Source of the DNA: Methanobacteriota archaeon
GTDB taxonomy: Archaea; Halobacteriota; Methanocellia; Methanocellales; Methanocellaceae
Reading direction: 5' to 3'
Length of the DNA stretch: 6,922 nt
NCBI GenBank assembly: GCA_023436075.1
Contig: JAEZKS010000269.1
Location: 1 to 6,922 of the forward strand
Positions 1-5,058 of the stretch are shown here, piece after piece. How positions within the stretch are numbered: the stretch's first letter is position 1; each line of letters begins with the position of its first letter. A program made the translations under genes and the position numbers. The notes beneath the pieces were generated by a model. The model made no database searches. It was not told the origin of the DNA and saw only the letters and a program-made list of their open reading frames with translations.

Positions 1-10
1 CACCGTTGCC

Positions 11-433
11 GTGCCAGTCATGGAGAACAATGTGCGTAAGGTCGGCGCTGAGTTGAAGGCATCCCGGAAGATCGACATCAAGAAGCTAATCGGCGGCATC
101 AACCAGCAGAAGCGCATCATGTTCAGGACGGCCGACCAGTACAACGCCCTCGTCGCGCTCTTCTTCGAAGCCGTAGAGAACAAGCCGGAGATGGTTGATT
201 TCATCGATGACGAAGCGTCATTCGAGAACTTCATGATCCTGTGCATCAACGAATACCGCGAGGTATGGGAGCACTTCGTGTCAGGCATCATCGAGGACAG
301 GATGGCCCTGGAGCGCAAGAAGAAGCTGTATGCAAACCGCAACCGGTCTGACGATGCATGGGAGGGCGTGCCCACCTACGCCGACTACATCGCCGAGCGG
401 ATAGATAGTCTGGCAGCCATTGCCGGCAATTGA
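11..433 (+). CDS. Unrecognised small, probably soluble helical protein
   Basis: I do not recognise a family. The product is about 140 residues, rich in charged and helix-forming residues, with no membrane segment, no signal peptide and no cysteine cluster. Two hydrophobic-acidic helical stretches are visible around residues 40-60 and 65-95, and a basic patch (ERKKK) near residue 100. Codon use is GC-rich at third positions, like the confident genes here, which supports real coding. The start is uncertain. The frame is open to the left window edge, so the gene may begin outside. GTG at 11 and ATG at 20 have no visible ribosome site, whereas GTG at 32 follows a GGAG at 22-25 with six-base spacing and would give 133 residues. 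It ends in TGA followed at once by TTTTT and then a hairpin, so it is probably the last gene of its transcript. Confidence 0.7.
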   Translation: MPVMENNVRKVGAELKASRKIDIKKLIGGINQQKRIMFRTADQYNALVALFFEAVENKPEMVDFIDDEASFENFMILCINEYREVWEHFVSGIIEDRMALERKKKLYANRNRSDDAWEGVPTYADYIAERIDSLAAIAGN

Positions 434-435
434 AC

Positions 436-440
436 TTTTT
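436..440 (+). terminator. T5 tract after the first gene
   Basis: Five T residues lie two bases after the TGA stop. Archaeal RNA polymerase terminates mainly at short U-tracts, so this could be part of the 3' end signal together with the hairpin that follows. A five-base run is short, so support is weak. Confidence 0.35.
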
Positions 441-454
441 AGAAGTATACTGGG

Positions 455-483
455 AGAACGGCCGCTCCGGTAGCGGCCGTTCT
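455..483 (+). terminator. Perfect 12-bp hairpin (terminator-like)
   Basis: AGAACGGCCGCT (455-466) and AGCGGCCGTTCT (472-483) are perfect reverse complements around a five-base loop CCGGT. The stem is GC-rich and should be very stable in RNA. It lies 22 bases after the stop of the first gene, where a transcript end or 3' stabilising structure is expected. It is followed by TTCCGG rather than a T-run, so it is not a classical bacterial-type terminator; RNA-end protection or a protein site is equally possible. Confidence 0.55.
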
Positions 484-488
484 TCCGG

Positions 489-500
489 TTCAACGTTGAA
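489..500. repeat. Perfect 12-bp palindrome
   Basis: TTCAACGTTGAA is its own reverse complement over all 12 bases. It lies six bases after the hairpin and directly abuts the TTG that opens the next reading frame. It could be an operator-type site for a dimeric protein. Its neighbourhood, not the motif alone, makes it worth recording. Confidence 0.4.
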
Positions 501-872
501 TTGTTTAGAGTCGCTCAGTGGACTTTGCTTTATAGTAGCTCCCTACTTGAGCCTATTTTGACGCTGGCGGTCCTGGCGTTTGCTTTTAGCGTGTCTCCCC
601 ACGGTGGCTTTTTGAGTCGCTCACTGACTTTGCTTTTGATAACGATGATCTCCCTCACCGGCAGCGTTTATGCTCGGCTGCAAGAGCACGGGGTTTTTAC
701 CTTGTCCGCCGAAGGGACGGAGTTTAAGGTCAGCCGTGTCGACCGGACTGTATACCAGTACCGTGGTGCCCCGTTAACTTGCTCCAGGGGCGTGAGCCGG
801 CCGAATTCGGATGCTCGGCGCACACATTTGCTTTTTGGCATCTCCCTGCCCGGACAAAAGTCCGTAGATTAA
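501..872 (+). CDS. Doubtful hypothetical membrane protein, possibly a gene remnant
   Basis: A 123-codon frame opens with TTG and has no ribosome site in front of it. The product would have two hydrophobic stretches (about residues 16-32 and 42-57), then a polar C-terminal part. No family is recognised. Codon use differs from the confident genes: many TTT, TTG, CTT and ACT codons, suggesting recent transfer, decay or non-coding DNA. The DNA also contains a near-duplicate segment (508-531 and 614-636) and four copies of TTTGCTTT, and one duplicate carries a one-base indel relative to the other, so repeats here cross reading frames. That argues against a well-conserved protein. It may be a degraded gene or a chance frame; I keep it only because no other explanation covers these 370 bases. 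Confidence 0.25.
   Translation: MFRVAQWTLLYSSSLLEPILTLAVLAFAFSVSPHGGFLSRSLTLLLITMISLTGSVYARLQEHGVFTLSAEGTEFKVSRVDRTVYQYRGAPLTCSRGVSRPNSDARRTHLLFGISLPGQKSVD
508..636 (+). repeat. Near-direct repeat pair of about 24 bp
   Basis: Bases 508-531 and 614-636 share GAGTCGCTCA, then a short variable part (GTGGA versus CTGA), then CTTTGCTTT. They differ by one substitution and one indel and their starts are 106 bases apart. The core TTTGCTTT occurs again at 579-586 and 827-834, each time followed within 6-15 bases by CTCCC. The four copies (524, 579, 629, 827) suggest local duplication. Confidence 0.45.
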
Positions 873-913
873 AATAACCGTTACTTAAATATATTCTTAT
901 TGTTACAAATTTG

Positions 914-920
914 AAAAAAA
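914..920 (-). terminator. T7 terminator of the small membrane protein gene
   Basis: Seven A residues on the + strand read as TTTTTTT on the minus strand, beginning six bases after the TGA stop of the small membrane protein gene. A run of U directly after a stop is the usual archaeal termination signal. It would close the minus-strand redox operon. The A/T-rich sequence continues beyond it to about 873. Confidence 0.55.
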
Positions 921-926
921 CAACAC

Positions 927-1109
927 TCAGGAACTGCCTGACGAGGTTTTGTCCAGATCGGGCAAACTGTCATTCGAGAGCTGTACGGTATTCTTGAGTA
1001 TCCTGACTTCTTCCACCAGTTGCCGAATCCGGAGGTACATGACGAATATGACTGCCACGCTGATGAACCATCCGAAACTGACGAACAGGACTAAATCTTC
1101 ATACGCCAT
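927..1109 (-). CDS. Small one-helix membrane protein with basic/coiled C-terminus (CcmD-like in shape)
   Basis: From ATG at 1109 the product is 60 residues: a short acidic N-terminus, one strongly hydrophobic segment (about residues 6-24, from LVLFVSF to VIFVMY), then LRIRQLVEEVRILKN, an amphipathic charged helix expected on the cytoplasmic side, and a polar tail. This shape (short N-terminus, one helix, basic/coiled tail) resembles CcmD-type haem-delivery accessory proteins, but such small proteins cannot be assigned by shape alone. I chose this start because CAGGTGATTGT just before it contains an excellent AGGTGAT ribosome site. An in-frame ATG at 1199 would add 30 residues; it has only a weak AAGG in front, yet TATA-like DNA lies at a suitable distance upstream of it, so the 90-residue form stays possible. 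It follows ccdA on the same strand, implying a redox or membrane-maturation role. Confidence 0.6.
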   Translation of the reverse strand: MAYEDLVLFVSFGWFISVAVIFVMYLRIRQLVEEVRILKNTVQLSNDSLPDLDKTSSGSS

Positions 1110-1236
1110 ACAATCACCTGGTGCTGCACGTTCGTATTCAGTCGAAACGATGACGGCACGCGATATGTCGTCGAGGCGCGGAGGGATCTGTTTTTCCATT
1201 AACGTGCCTTAAACGCTTATGGCCTAATTTATTTGG

Positions 1237-1248
1237 ATATTATTTAGC
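1237..1248 (-). promoter_or_regulatory. Possible TATA-like element upstream of the small membrane protein gene
   Basis: Read on the minus strand this is CTAAATAATATC, in the 122-base gap between ccdA and the small membrane protein gene. A transcript start about 26 bases on would lie near 1216, upstream of both candidate start codons (1199 and 1109). The small gene could therefore have its own promoter as well as read-through from ccdA. The assignment rests on A/T content and spacing only. Confidence 0.3.
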
Positions 1249-1321
1249 CTTTTTCTTGCAGTAGTATAATTACAGGCTGACAGTGAAATCGCCAGCCATC
1301 GGCGCGTCCTAAGTGGAAGGC

Positions 1322-1987
1322 TTACCATAGGCTCACACCCATGACCCCGGACATGTAATACAGGCCCACCACGATCAGCACCAGCCCGGCGATCCGCCGG
1401 ATCAGCAGCGTGTGCTTCGCCATGGATCGGACCTTCCCGGAGATGAAGCTGGACGAGTACGCGATGACGAGCATGGGGACTGCCAGCCCCATCGAGTATG
1501 CGAACAACAGGATGGCTCCATAGAGCATGGTGCCCTGCTGTGCAACGATGAGCAGGATCGCTCCGAGGATCGGGCCGAGGCATGGCAGCCAGACAATGCC
1601 AAGGCTGGCGCCCAGCAGGAAGCCACCCAGCAGGCCTCCATCCTCAGCACGGGGCAGCGAGACTCGTGAAAACGGTACATGCTGCCAGAGGCGGAGCACT
1701 GCGTTCTCGACGATCTCGAGAAGCAGGTAGAGGCCCATGATCACGATCACGAGGCCCGATATCAGTTGAATATAATCTTTGTATTCGAAGAACAGGGCGC
1801 CTAGCGCAGCAGACGCTACCCCCATCAGCGTAAATGACAGGGCCAGCCCTGACACGATGGCCAGGGGCGTGATCTTGTTCTTTTCCGTGGAGTACGCCAT
1901 GATTCCGGGCAATAGGGGAAGCACGCACGGCGAGAGTATGCTCCCCATGCCGGCCAGGATTGCAGTTCCAAGTACGACGGTTTCCAA
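1322..1987 (-). CDS. ccdA: CcdA-type transmembrane thiol-disulfide electron carrier
   Basis: This 221-residue integral membrane protein belongs to the CcdA/DsbD-transmembrane family, which passes electrons from cytoplasmic thioredoxin across the membrane to outward-facing thiol-redox proteins, for example in cytochrome c maturation or disulfide reduction. The diagnostic cysteines are present: C21 in SPCVLPLLP of the first helix and C136 in WLPCLGPILGA of the fourth. About six hydrophobic segments can be traced (near 4-30, 42-66, 73-92, 118-148, 154-178, 195-215), the usual number and length for a stand-alone CcdA. The start is TTG at 1987, supported by GAGAGG about eight bases before it. The gene begins four bases after the stop of the anchored thioredoxin-like gene, with its ribosome site inside that gene's end, so the two are surely co-transcribed. 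The pairing strongly supports electron delivery to that thioredoxin. Confidence 0.93.
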   Translation of the reverse strand: METVVLGTAILAGMGSILSPCVLPLLPGIMAYSTEKNKITPLAIVSGLALSFTLMGVASAALGALFFEYKDYIQLISGLVIVIMGLYLLLEIVENAVLRLWQHVPFSRVSLPRAEDGGLLGGFLLGASLGIVWLPCLGPILGAILLIVAQQGTMLYGAILLFAYSMGLAVPMLVIAYSSSFISGKVRSMAKHTLLIRRIAGLVLIVVGLYYMSGVMGVSLW

Positions 1988-1991
1988 TTTA

Positions 1992-2486
1992 CTATCCTCT
2001 CAAGCGCACCGCCGCGTCGAGCGTCGCCCGAAGGGTGTCCTTGTCGGTGAGACCCTGGAACCGAGATGCCGTGATGCTGTCGGACGTCTTTCCGTCTTTG
2101 TCGACATACGTGTACCCGGTTGGAGTCTTGCTCAGCAGGACGTTCATCTGCGGCACGCCCGAGACCTGGAATTGCCGGGCCAGCGCACGGTTCTCGTTGG
2201 CATCGATGAAGAAGAACGTCACCTTGCCGCCGCACTCGTTCGCCAGCGCCTCTGAAATGGGCCGCTGCTGCTTGCAATAGCCACATTCCTTCGTCTCGAA
2301 CTCGATGAACACGGGACCTTTTGCCAGCGCGTTATCGATGTCCGTCATGGTGTACTGCTGCACGGTTCCCTGCGCCGCCGCCACTGGCATCGGCGCGCTG
2401 CGGGACATCGCGAAGCCTGTGGTCAGCAGAGCCGCTAAAACGGCTAACACGACCAGTGCTGTTGTTACCTTATTTGCTGTCATCAA
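1992..2486 (-). CDS. Membrane-anchored or secreted thioredoxin-fold protein
   Basis: The 164-residue product starts with a hydrophobic segment (about residues 8-26) with a lysine before it, fitting an uncleaved anchor or signal peptide; a short linker follows, then a thioredoxin domain from about residue 42. The active site is C68-G-Y-C71 in KECGYCKQQ, preceded by the strand VFIEF, and the cis-proline is P112 in SGVPQ. An extra cysteine, C85, sits in NECGGK. The CGYC centre differs from the CGPC of cytoplasmic thioredoxins and suits an extracytoplasmic oxidoreductase, so it should act outside the membrane, kept reduced by the CcdA encoded just downstream. The start could be TTG 2486 or the adjacent ATG 2483; AAGGCGA lies 7-10 bases upstream. 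It is the first gene of the minus-strand operon. Whether it serves haem-protein maturation or general disulfide reduction cannot be told. Confidence 0.88.
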   Translation of the reverse strand: MMTANKVTTALVVLAVLAALLTTGFAMSRSAPMPVAAAQGTVQQYTMTDIDNALAKGPVFIEFETKECGYCKQQRPISEALANECGGKVTFFFIDANENRALARQFQVSGVPQMNVLLSKTPTGYTYVDKDGKTSDSITASRFQGLTDKDTLRATLDAAVRLRG

Positions 2487-2503
2487 ATCGATGTCGCCTT
2501 ATG

Positions 2504-2511
2504 ATTTATAA
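2504..2511 (-). promoter_or_regulatory. Possible TATA box of the thioredoxin-ccdA operon
   Basis: On the minus strand this reads TTATAAAT. Its centre is about 24 bases from the ATG at 2483, so if it is the TATA box the transcript would start at or almost at the start codon (leaderless). The presence of AAGGCGA closer to the gene argues instead for a leader and a TATA box further up, for example in TTTTACGA near 2525-2532. Both remain possible. Confidence 0.35.
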
Positions 2512-2814
2512 TCTTTTTGTCGTAAAATCGGTGGACGTGAAGCCTTGCGACGTTTCCCGGGCCGGTTGCGGGACTTTAGCGTTGCCTGAAAATTTCGGGG
2601 CCGTATGCACGATCATATATCTGGCGACGCATGCAGGCGCCCGGGCACCGCGACCTCCGGCCACTATGCCGCACAGCCTTATCGACAAAGGCCTCTACTG
2701 CATAATGGTTGGCTGTCAGGTCGTGAATCTTAAAACGGAGCCAATATCAGGCCCGACCGCGTCACCATTTGATGTTGCTGCCTATTTTTGCATTTCAGCG
2801 CCGTAAAAACGCGC

Positions 2815-2836
2815 TTTATCATAGAAAGTTGATAAA
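2815..2836. promoter_or_regulatory. Inverted repeat TTTATCA-N8-TGATAAA over the flavodoxin promoter
   Basis: TTTATCA (2815-2821) and TGATAAA (2830-2836) are perfect inverted half-sites eight bases apart, centre to centre about 15 bases. The right half overlaps the TATA-like box of the flavodoxin gene. Binding of a dimeric regulator here would block the TATA-binding protein, so this is a candidate repressor site. It is a pattern-based inference. Confidence 0.4.
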
Positions 2837-2840
2837 TATT
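2831..2840 (+). promoter_or_regulatory. TATA-like box of the flavodoxin gene
   Basis: GATAAATATT is preceded by a purine-rich stretch (AGAAAGTT) that could serve as the factor B recognition element. A start about 26 bases downstream would fall near 2862, giving a leader of about 20 bases that contains GGGCAGGGC just before the ATG at 2883. Confidence 0.45.
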
Positions 2841-2882
2841 CAGGATGACTGATCTACGTTTTGAACCGGGCAGGGCAATGGC

Positions 2883-3350
2883 ATGAAACGCATCCTGATC
2901 GTCTATGATTCCAAAGGCGGGACTACGCGCGAGATCATCGGCTGGATACGGGACGGAGCCGTTTCCCGTGGCGCAGCCGTGGACATCGTCGAAGCCCCGC
3001 ATGCAGAGTCCGTGCCACTGAACTACGACCTCATCGTGGCCGGGTCGCCCATCTACGGCGATCATCCTATGGCGAGCGTGCTCCGGTTCCTGGGCCGTGC
3101 CGACCTGCGCGGCCACAGCATGGCACTGTTCGTAGTGTGCTATGCCGGTGTCTTCGGCATGCGCAACTTCATGGTGCGACGGTACCTGGACGAGATGCAG
3201 CAGACATGTATGGGCGATACAGTCTACGAGACATCCTTCGATGCAGCCAAAGGCCCGTGGCGCAAGCTGAACCGGGAGATATGCATCGACTTCGGGCGCA
3301 TGCTGGCCGGGCACATACACCGGCACCCTGCGGCCGTCGAGACCGCGTGA
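2883..3350 (+). CDS. Flavodoxin-fold FMN protein
   Basis: This 155-residue protein has the flavodoxin fold. The N-terminal strand MKRILIVYDS leads to the FMN phosphate loop SKGGTTREI (residues 10-18). The second FMN-binding segment is AGSPIYGDHP (53-62), and the third strand plus loop is MALFVVCYAGVFG (80-92). It lacks any membrane segment and should be a cytoplasmic electron carrier or flavin-dependent oxidoreductase. The length and the TREI motif recall short flavodoxin-domain proteins such as HemG-type enzymes, but I see nothing that fixes the substrate. The start ATG 2883 fits the conserved first strand; GGGCAGGGC upstream is a modest ribosome site, and an ATG at 2879 is out of frame. It stands alone on its strand, with a candidate operator at its promoter and a very large inverted repeat beginning five bases after its TGA, likely in its 3' untranslated region. 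Confidence 0.88.
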   Translation: MKRILIVYDSKGGTTREIIGWIRDGAVSRGAAVDIVEAPHAESVPLNYDLIVAGSPIYGDHPMASVLRFLGRADLRGHSMALFVVCYAGVFGMRNFMVRRYLDEMQQTCMGDTVYETSFDAAKGPWRKLNREICIDFGRMLAGHIHRHPAAVETA

Positions 3351-3355
3351 GGATG

Positions 3356-3534
3356 TTTGCGTCGTGGAACACGAAAGCACGAAACTTTTTTAGATTTTAT
3401 GAAAGCTCTAAGAACACAAAAGCACGATTAAACCGCAAAGAGAAGAAAACCACCATTAAAAAGCAAAGTCACGAAAACACGGCATTTAAAGCACGAACTA
3501 AAGCCCGGAAGGCACAAAAGCACCAAACTATGGT
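3356..3534 (+). repeat. Left arm of the large inverted repeat
   Basis: The arm begins five bases after the flavodoxin stop. Degenerate CACGAA words occur near 3370, 3378, 3415-3425, 3470-3480, 3491 and 3512-3522, at roughly 8-10 base steps in places. It also holds AACCACCAT (3448-3456), which pairs with ATGGTGGTT (3530-3538) at the arm-loop border, offering an alternative local hairpin. A frame running from the flavodoxin region through this arm reads FASWNTKARNFF; I regard it as spurious. Confidence 0.85.
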
Positions 3535-3544
3535 GGTTATAACC
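3535..3544. repeat. 10-bp palindrome in the loop of the inverted repeat
   Basis: GGTTATAACC is a perfect palindrome at the very start of the 69-base loop. The remainder of the loop shows neither repeat words nor a reading frame with a ribosome site. Confidence 0.35.
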
Positions 3545-3603
3545 CATTTGGCCCAGACCAACACTTATCTCGATAATGCCGGATGCGAGGACAGATGAAT
3601 TTT

Positions 3604-3782
3604 ACCATAGTAGTTTGGTGTCTTCGTGCATTTCGGGCTTTAGTTCGTGCTTTAAATGCCGTGCTTTCGCGCATTCGATTTTTAATAGTGGTTTCGTGCC
3701 GTTAGAGGTTTAACCGTGATTTAGAGCATTTAGAGATTTGATATAAAAAGAAATTTCGTGCTTTTGTGTCCCACGACGCAAA
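3604..3782 (-). repeat. Right arm of the large inverted repeat
   Basis: Read on the minus strand, it repeats the left arm, starting with TTTGCGTCGTGG and ending with CACCAAACTACTATGGT. The next bases outward, AAAGCCCGGA (3780-3789), repeat a word found inside the left arm (3500-3509), so the right end may extend to about 3790. A minus-strand frame here reads FASWDTKARNFF, almost the same peptide as the left arm, which follows from the repeat and is no sign of a gene. Confidence 0.85.
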
Positions 3783-3827
3783 GCCCGGACAATGGCTAGA
3801 CGCGAGGCATATGAAATTCAGTTTCCC

Positions 3828-3843
3828 GAAAGCTATTTTTATA
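3828..3843 (+). promoter_or_regulatory. BRE/TATA-like promoter of the aminotransferase gene
   Basis: CGAAAG (3828-3833) followed by TATTTTTATA (3834-3843) fits an archaeal purine-rich factor B element next to a TATA box. A start about 26 bases downstream would be near 3866 and leave a leader of about 25 bases. It lies about 50 bases beyond the end of the inverted repeat, so the repeat sits just upstream of the core promoter. Confidence 0.5.
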
Positions 3844-3890
3844 CGGCTTGCCATGTCTACATTGTCAAAGAATAGCAAGGTCACGATACT

Positions 3891-5006
3891 ATGGCGGTCC
3901 GCTTCAATAAGAACGTCGAGAGCATCAACATCTCAGGCATACGGAAGATGTTCGAAGGGGCCGGCCCTGGCGCCATCAACCTGGGCCTCGGCCAGCCTGA
4001 CTTCGATACCCCTCAGCACATCAAAGACGCCGCGATCCAGGCGATCAACGAGGGCTTCACCGCCTACACGGTCAACATGGGCATCCCCGAGCTCCGGGAA
4101 GCGCTGTCGAAGAAGTTCAATGCAGAGAACGGCATCGACTATTCTCCGTCCGAAATCATGGTCACATCGGGCGCCAGTGAGGCACTGCACCTCGCGCTGC
4201 AGGCGCTCTGCGGGAAAGACGATGAGGTGCTCGTCCCCGATCCAGGCTTCGTGGCTTACATCGCGCTGACGACGCTGGCCAACGCACGGCCGATCAGCGT
4301 GCCGCTGGGCAGCGGTCTGAAATACGATCCCGAAGTGATCAAGAGCATGATCACGAAGAACACGAAGGCCATCGTGCTGAACTCGCCGTCCAACCCGACC
4401 GGCACCATCCAGACGAAGGCTGAGGTAAAAGCCATTGCCGAGATAGCAGAAGACAAGAATATCACAATCATTTCTGATGAGGTATATGAGCATTTCATCT
4501 ACGACGGCGAGCACGTCAGCCCGGCCCGATACACGGACAACGTGATCACTGTCAATGCATCATCAAAGACCTATGCCATGACCGGCTGGCGCATCGGCTA
4601 CGTCGCCGCACGGCCAGAGTACACCGAGCAGATGCTGAAGGTTCACCAGTACGTGCAGGCCTGCGCATGCTCCGTCTCGCAGAAGGCGGCCCTGGCGGCG
4701 ATCTCCGGACCCCAGGACTCGGTCGTCATGATGCGGGAGGAGTTCCGGAAGCGGCGGGACTACCTGGTATCTCAGCTTCACGAAATGGGCCTGGAGTGCG
4801 TGCGACCGCAGGGAGCGTTCTATGCGTTCCCGAAGGTGGGCGATGAGGCTCGTGTCACGGCCGAACTGATCAAAAAAGGCGTGATCGCCACGCCTGGCAC
4901 AGCGTTCGGCCCGAACGGCAAAGGCTATATGCGGCTGGCCTACGCGAACTCGATGGAAAACATCAAAAAGGCTGTCGCCATCATGAAGACCGTGAAGATG
5001 GGCTGA
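3891..5006 (+). CDS. PLP-dependent class I aminotransferase (aspartate aminotransferase-like)
   Basis: The 371-residue product is a complete fold-type I aminotransferase of family AAT_I, which swaps an amino group between an amino acid and a 2-oxo acid using pyridoxal phosphate in the cytoplasm. Visible motifs are LGLGQPDFDTP (31-41, N-terminal substrate-side segment), TSGASEAL (92-99, cofactor phosphate loop), SNPTG (167-171, with N168), SDEVYE (195-200, with D196 and Y199 holding the pyridine ring), SSKTYAMTGWRIGY (224-237, with catalytic K226 and R234) and R348 in MRLAYA, which binds the substrate carboxylate. Length is slightly short of the usual 380-400. ATG 3891 gives the expected N-terminus, with AAGGTCA about nine bases before it. 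Exact substrate (aspartate, alanine, aromatic or other) cannot be settled from sequence; aspartate-type is the usual label. It appears to be a single-gene unit, converging with the KGG gene. Confidence 0.93.
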   Translation: MAVRFNKNVESINISGIRKMFEGAGPGAINLGLGQPDFDTPQHIKDAAIQAINEGFTAYTVNMGIPELREALSKKFNAENGIDYSPSEIMVTSGASEALHLALQALCGKDDEVLVPDPGFVAYIALTTLANARPISVPLGSGLKYDPEVIKSMITKNTKAIVLNSPSNPTGTIQTKAEVKAIAEIAEDKNITIISDEVYEHFIYDGEHVSPARYTDNVITVNASSKTYAMTGWRIGYVAARPEYTEQMLKVHQYVQACACSVSQKAALAAISGPQDSVVMMREEFRKRRDYLVSQLHEMGLECVRPQGAFYAFPKVGDEARVTAELIKKGVIATPGTAFGPNGKGYMRLAYANSMENIKKAVAIMKTVKMG

Positions 5007-5058
5007 TCCCGGATCAAGCGGCGATTGCCCGACTCGCGAGAAAACGAGACTATGCAGG

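Larger units (their letters stand above)
2487..2882. other. Divergent intergenic region, no convincing gene
   Basis: This 396-base gap separates the minus-strand thioredoxin operon from the plus-strand flavodoxin gene, so it must hold promoters for both. Both ends are A/T-rich with TATA-like words. The middle (about 2530-2760) is GC-rich, with CCCGGG words and a CATATATC at about 2614-2621. Frames found in it have no ribosome site and no recognisable product. I see no RNA gene or riboswitch that I can support. Confidence 0.5.
3356..3782. repeat. 427-bp imperfect inverted repeat of CACGAA-rich DNA
   Basis: Two arms of 179 bases (3356-3534 and 3604-3782) are reverse complements of each other along their whole length with scattered mismatches and small indels, around a 69-base loop. 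The outer 12 bases match perfectly (TTTGCGTCGTGG against CCACGACGCAAA), as does a 30-base core (3478-3507 against 3634-3663), and the inner ends match apart from three bases (CACCAAACTA then TGGT). Each arm is made of degenerate words such as AGCACGAA, AACACGAA and GGCACAAAAGCAC. Similar CACGAAGGCACGAAG-type intergenic repeats are widespread in environmental prokaryotic genomes, to my recollection, without a settled function. Base composition is A-rich on the left arm and T-rich on the right, unlike the genes. As RNA it would fold into one giant hairpin. It fills the gap between two co-directional genes. Confidence 0.9.

Noticed and set aside
1275..1297. Hairpin GGCTG...CAGCC after ccdA
   Set aside because: Only five pairs around a 13-base loop and no T-run next to it; too weak to call a terminator.
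2321..2806. Plus-strand frame of 161 codons crossing the divergent intergenic region
   Set aside because: Its first part is antisense to the thioredoxin-like gene and the rest has no ribosome site or domain.
2730..3380. Minus-strand frame of 216 codons
   Set aside because: Antisense to the clear flavodoxin gene; histidine/cysteine-rich product without a recognisable domain.
3137..3598. Plus-strand frame of 153 codons with FASWNTKARNFF
   Set aside because: Its first half is the flavodoxin gene in another frame and its second half is the left arm of the inverted repeat. No ribosome site, and lysine-rich composition simply reflects the CACGAA words.
3356..3782. CRISPR array
   Set aside because: The words are degenerate and closely packed without uniform spacers, and the region is organised as two inverted arms.
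3702..3884. Minus-strand frame of 60 codons with FASWDTKARNFF
   Set aside because: Encoded by the right arm of the repeat; similarity to the left-arm peptide follows from the DNA inversion.
3933..4514. Minus-strand frame of 193 codons
   Set aside because: Antisense to the aminotransferase, an expected long shadow frame in GC-rich coding DNA.
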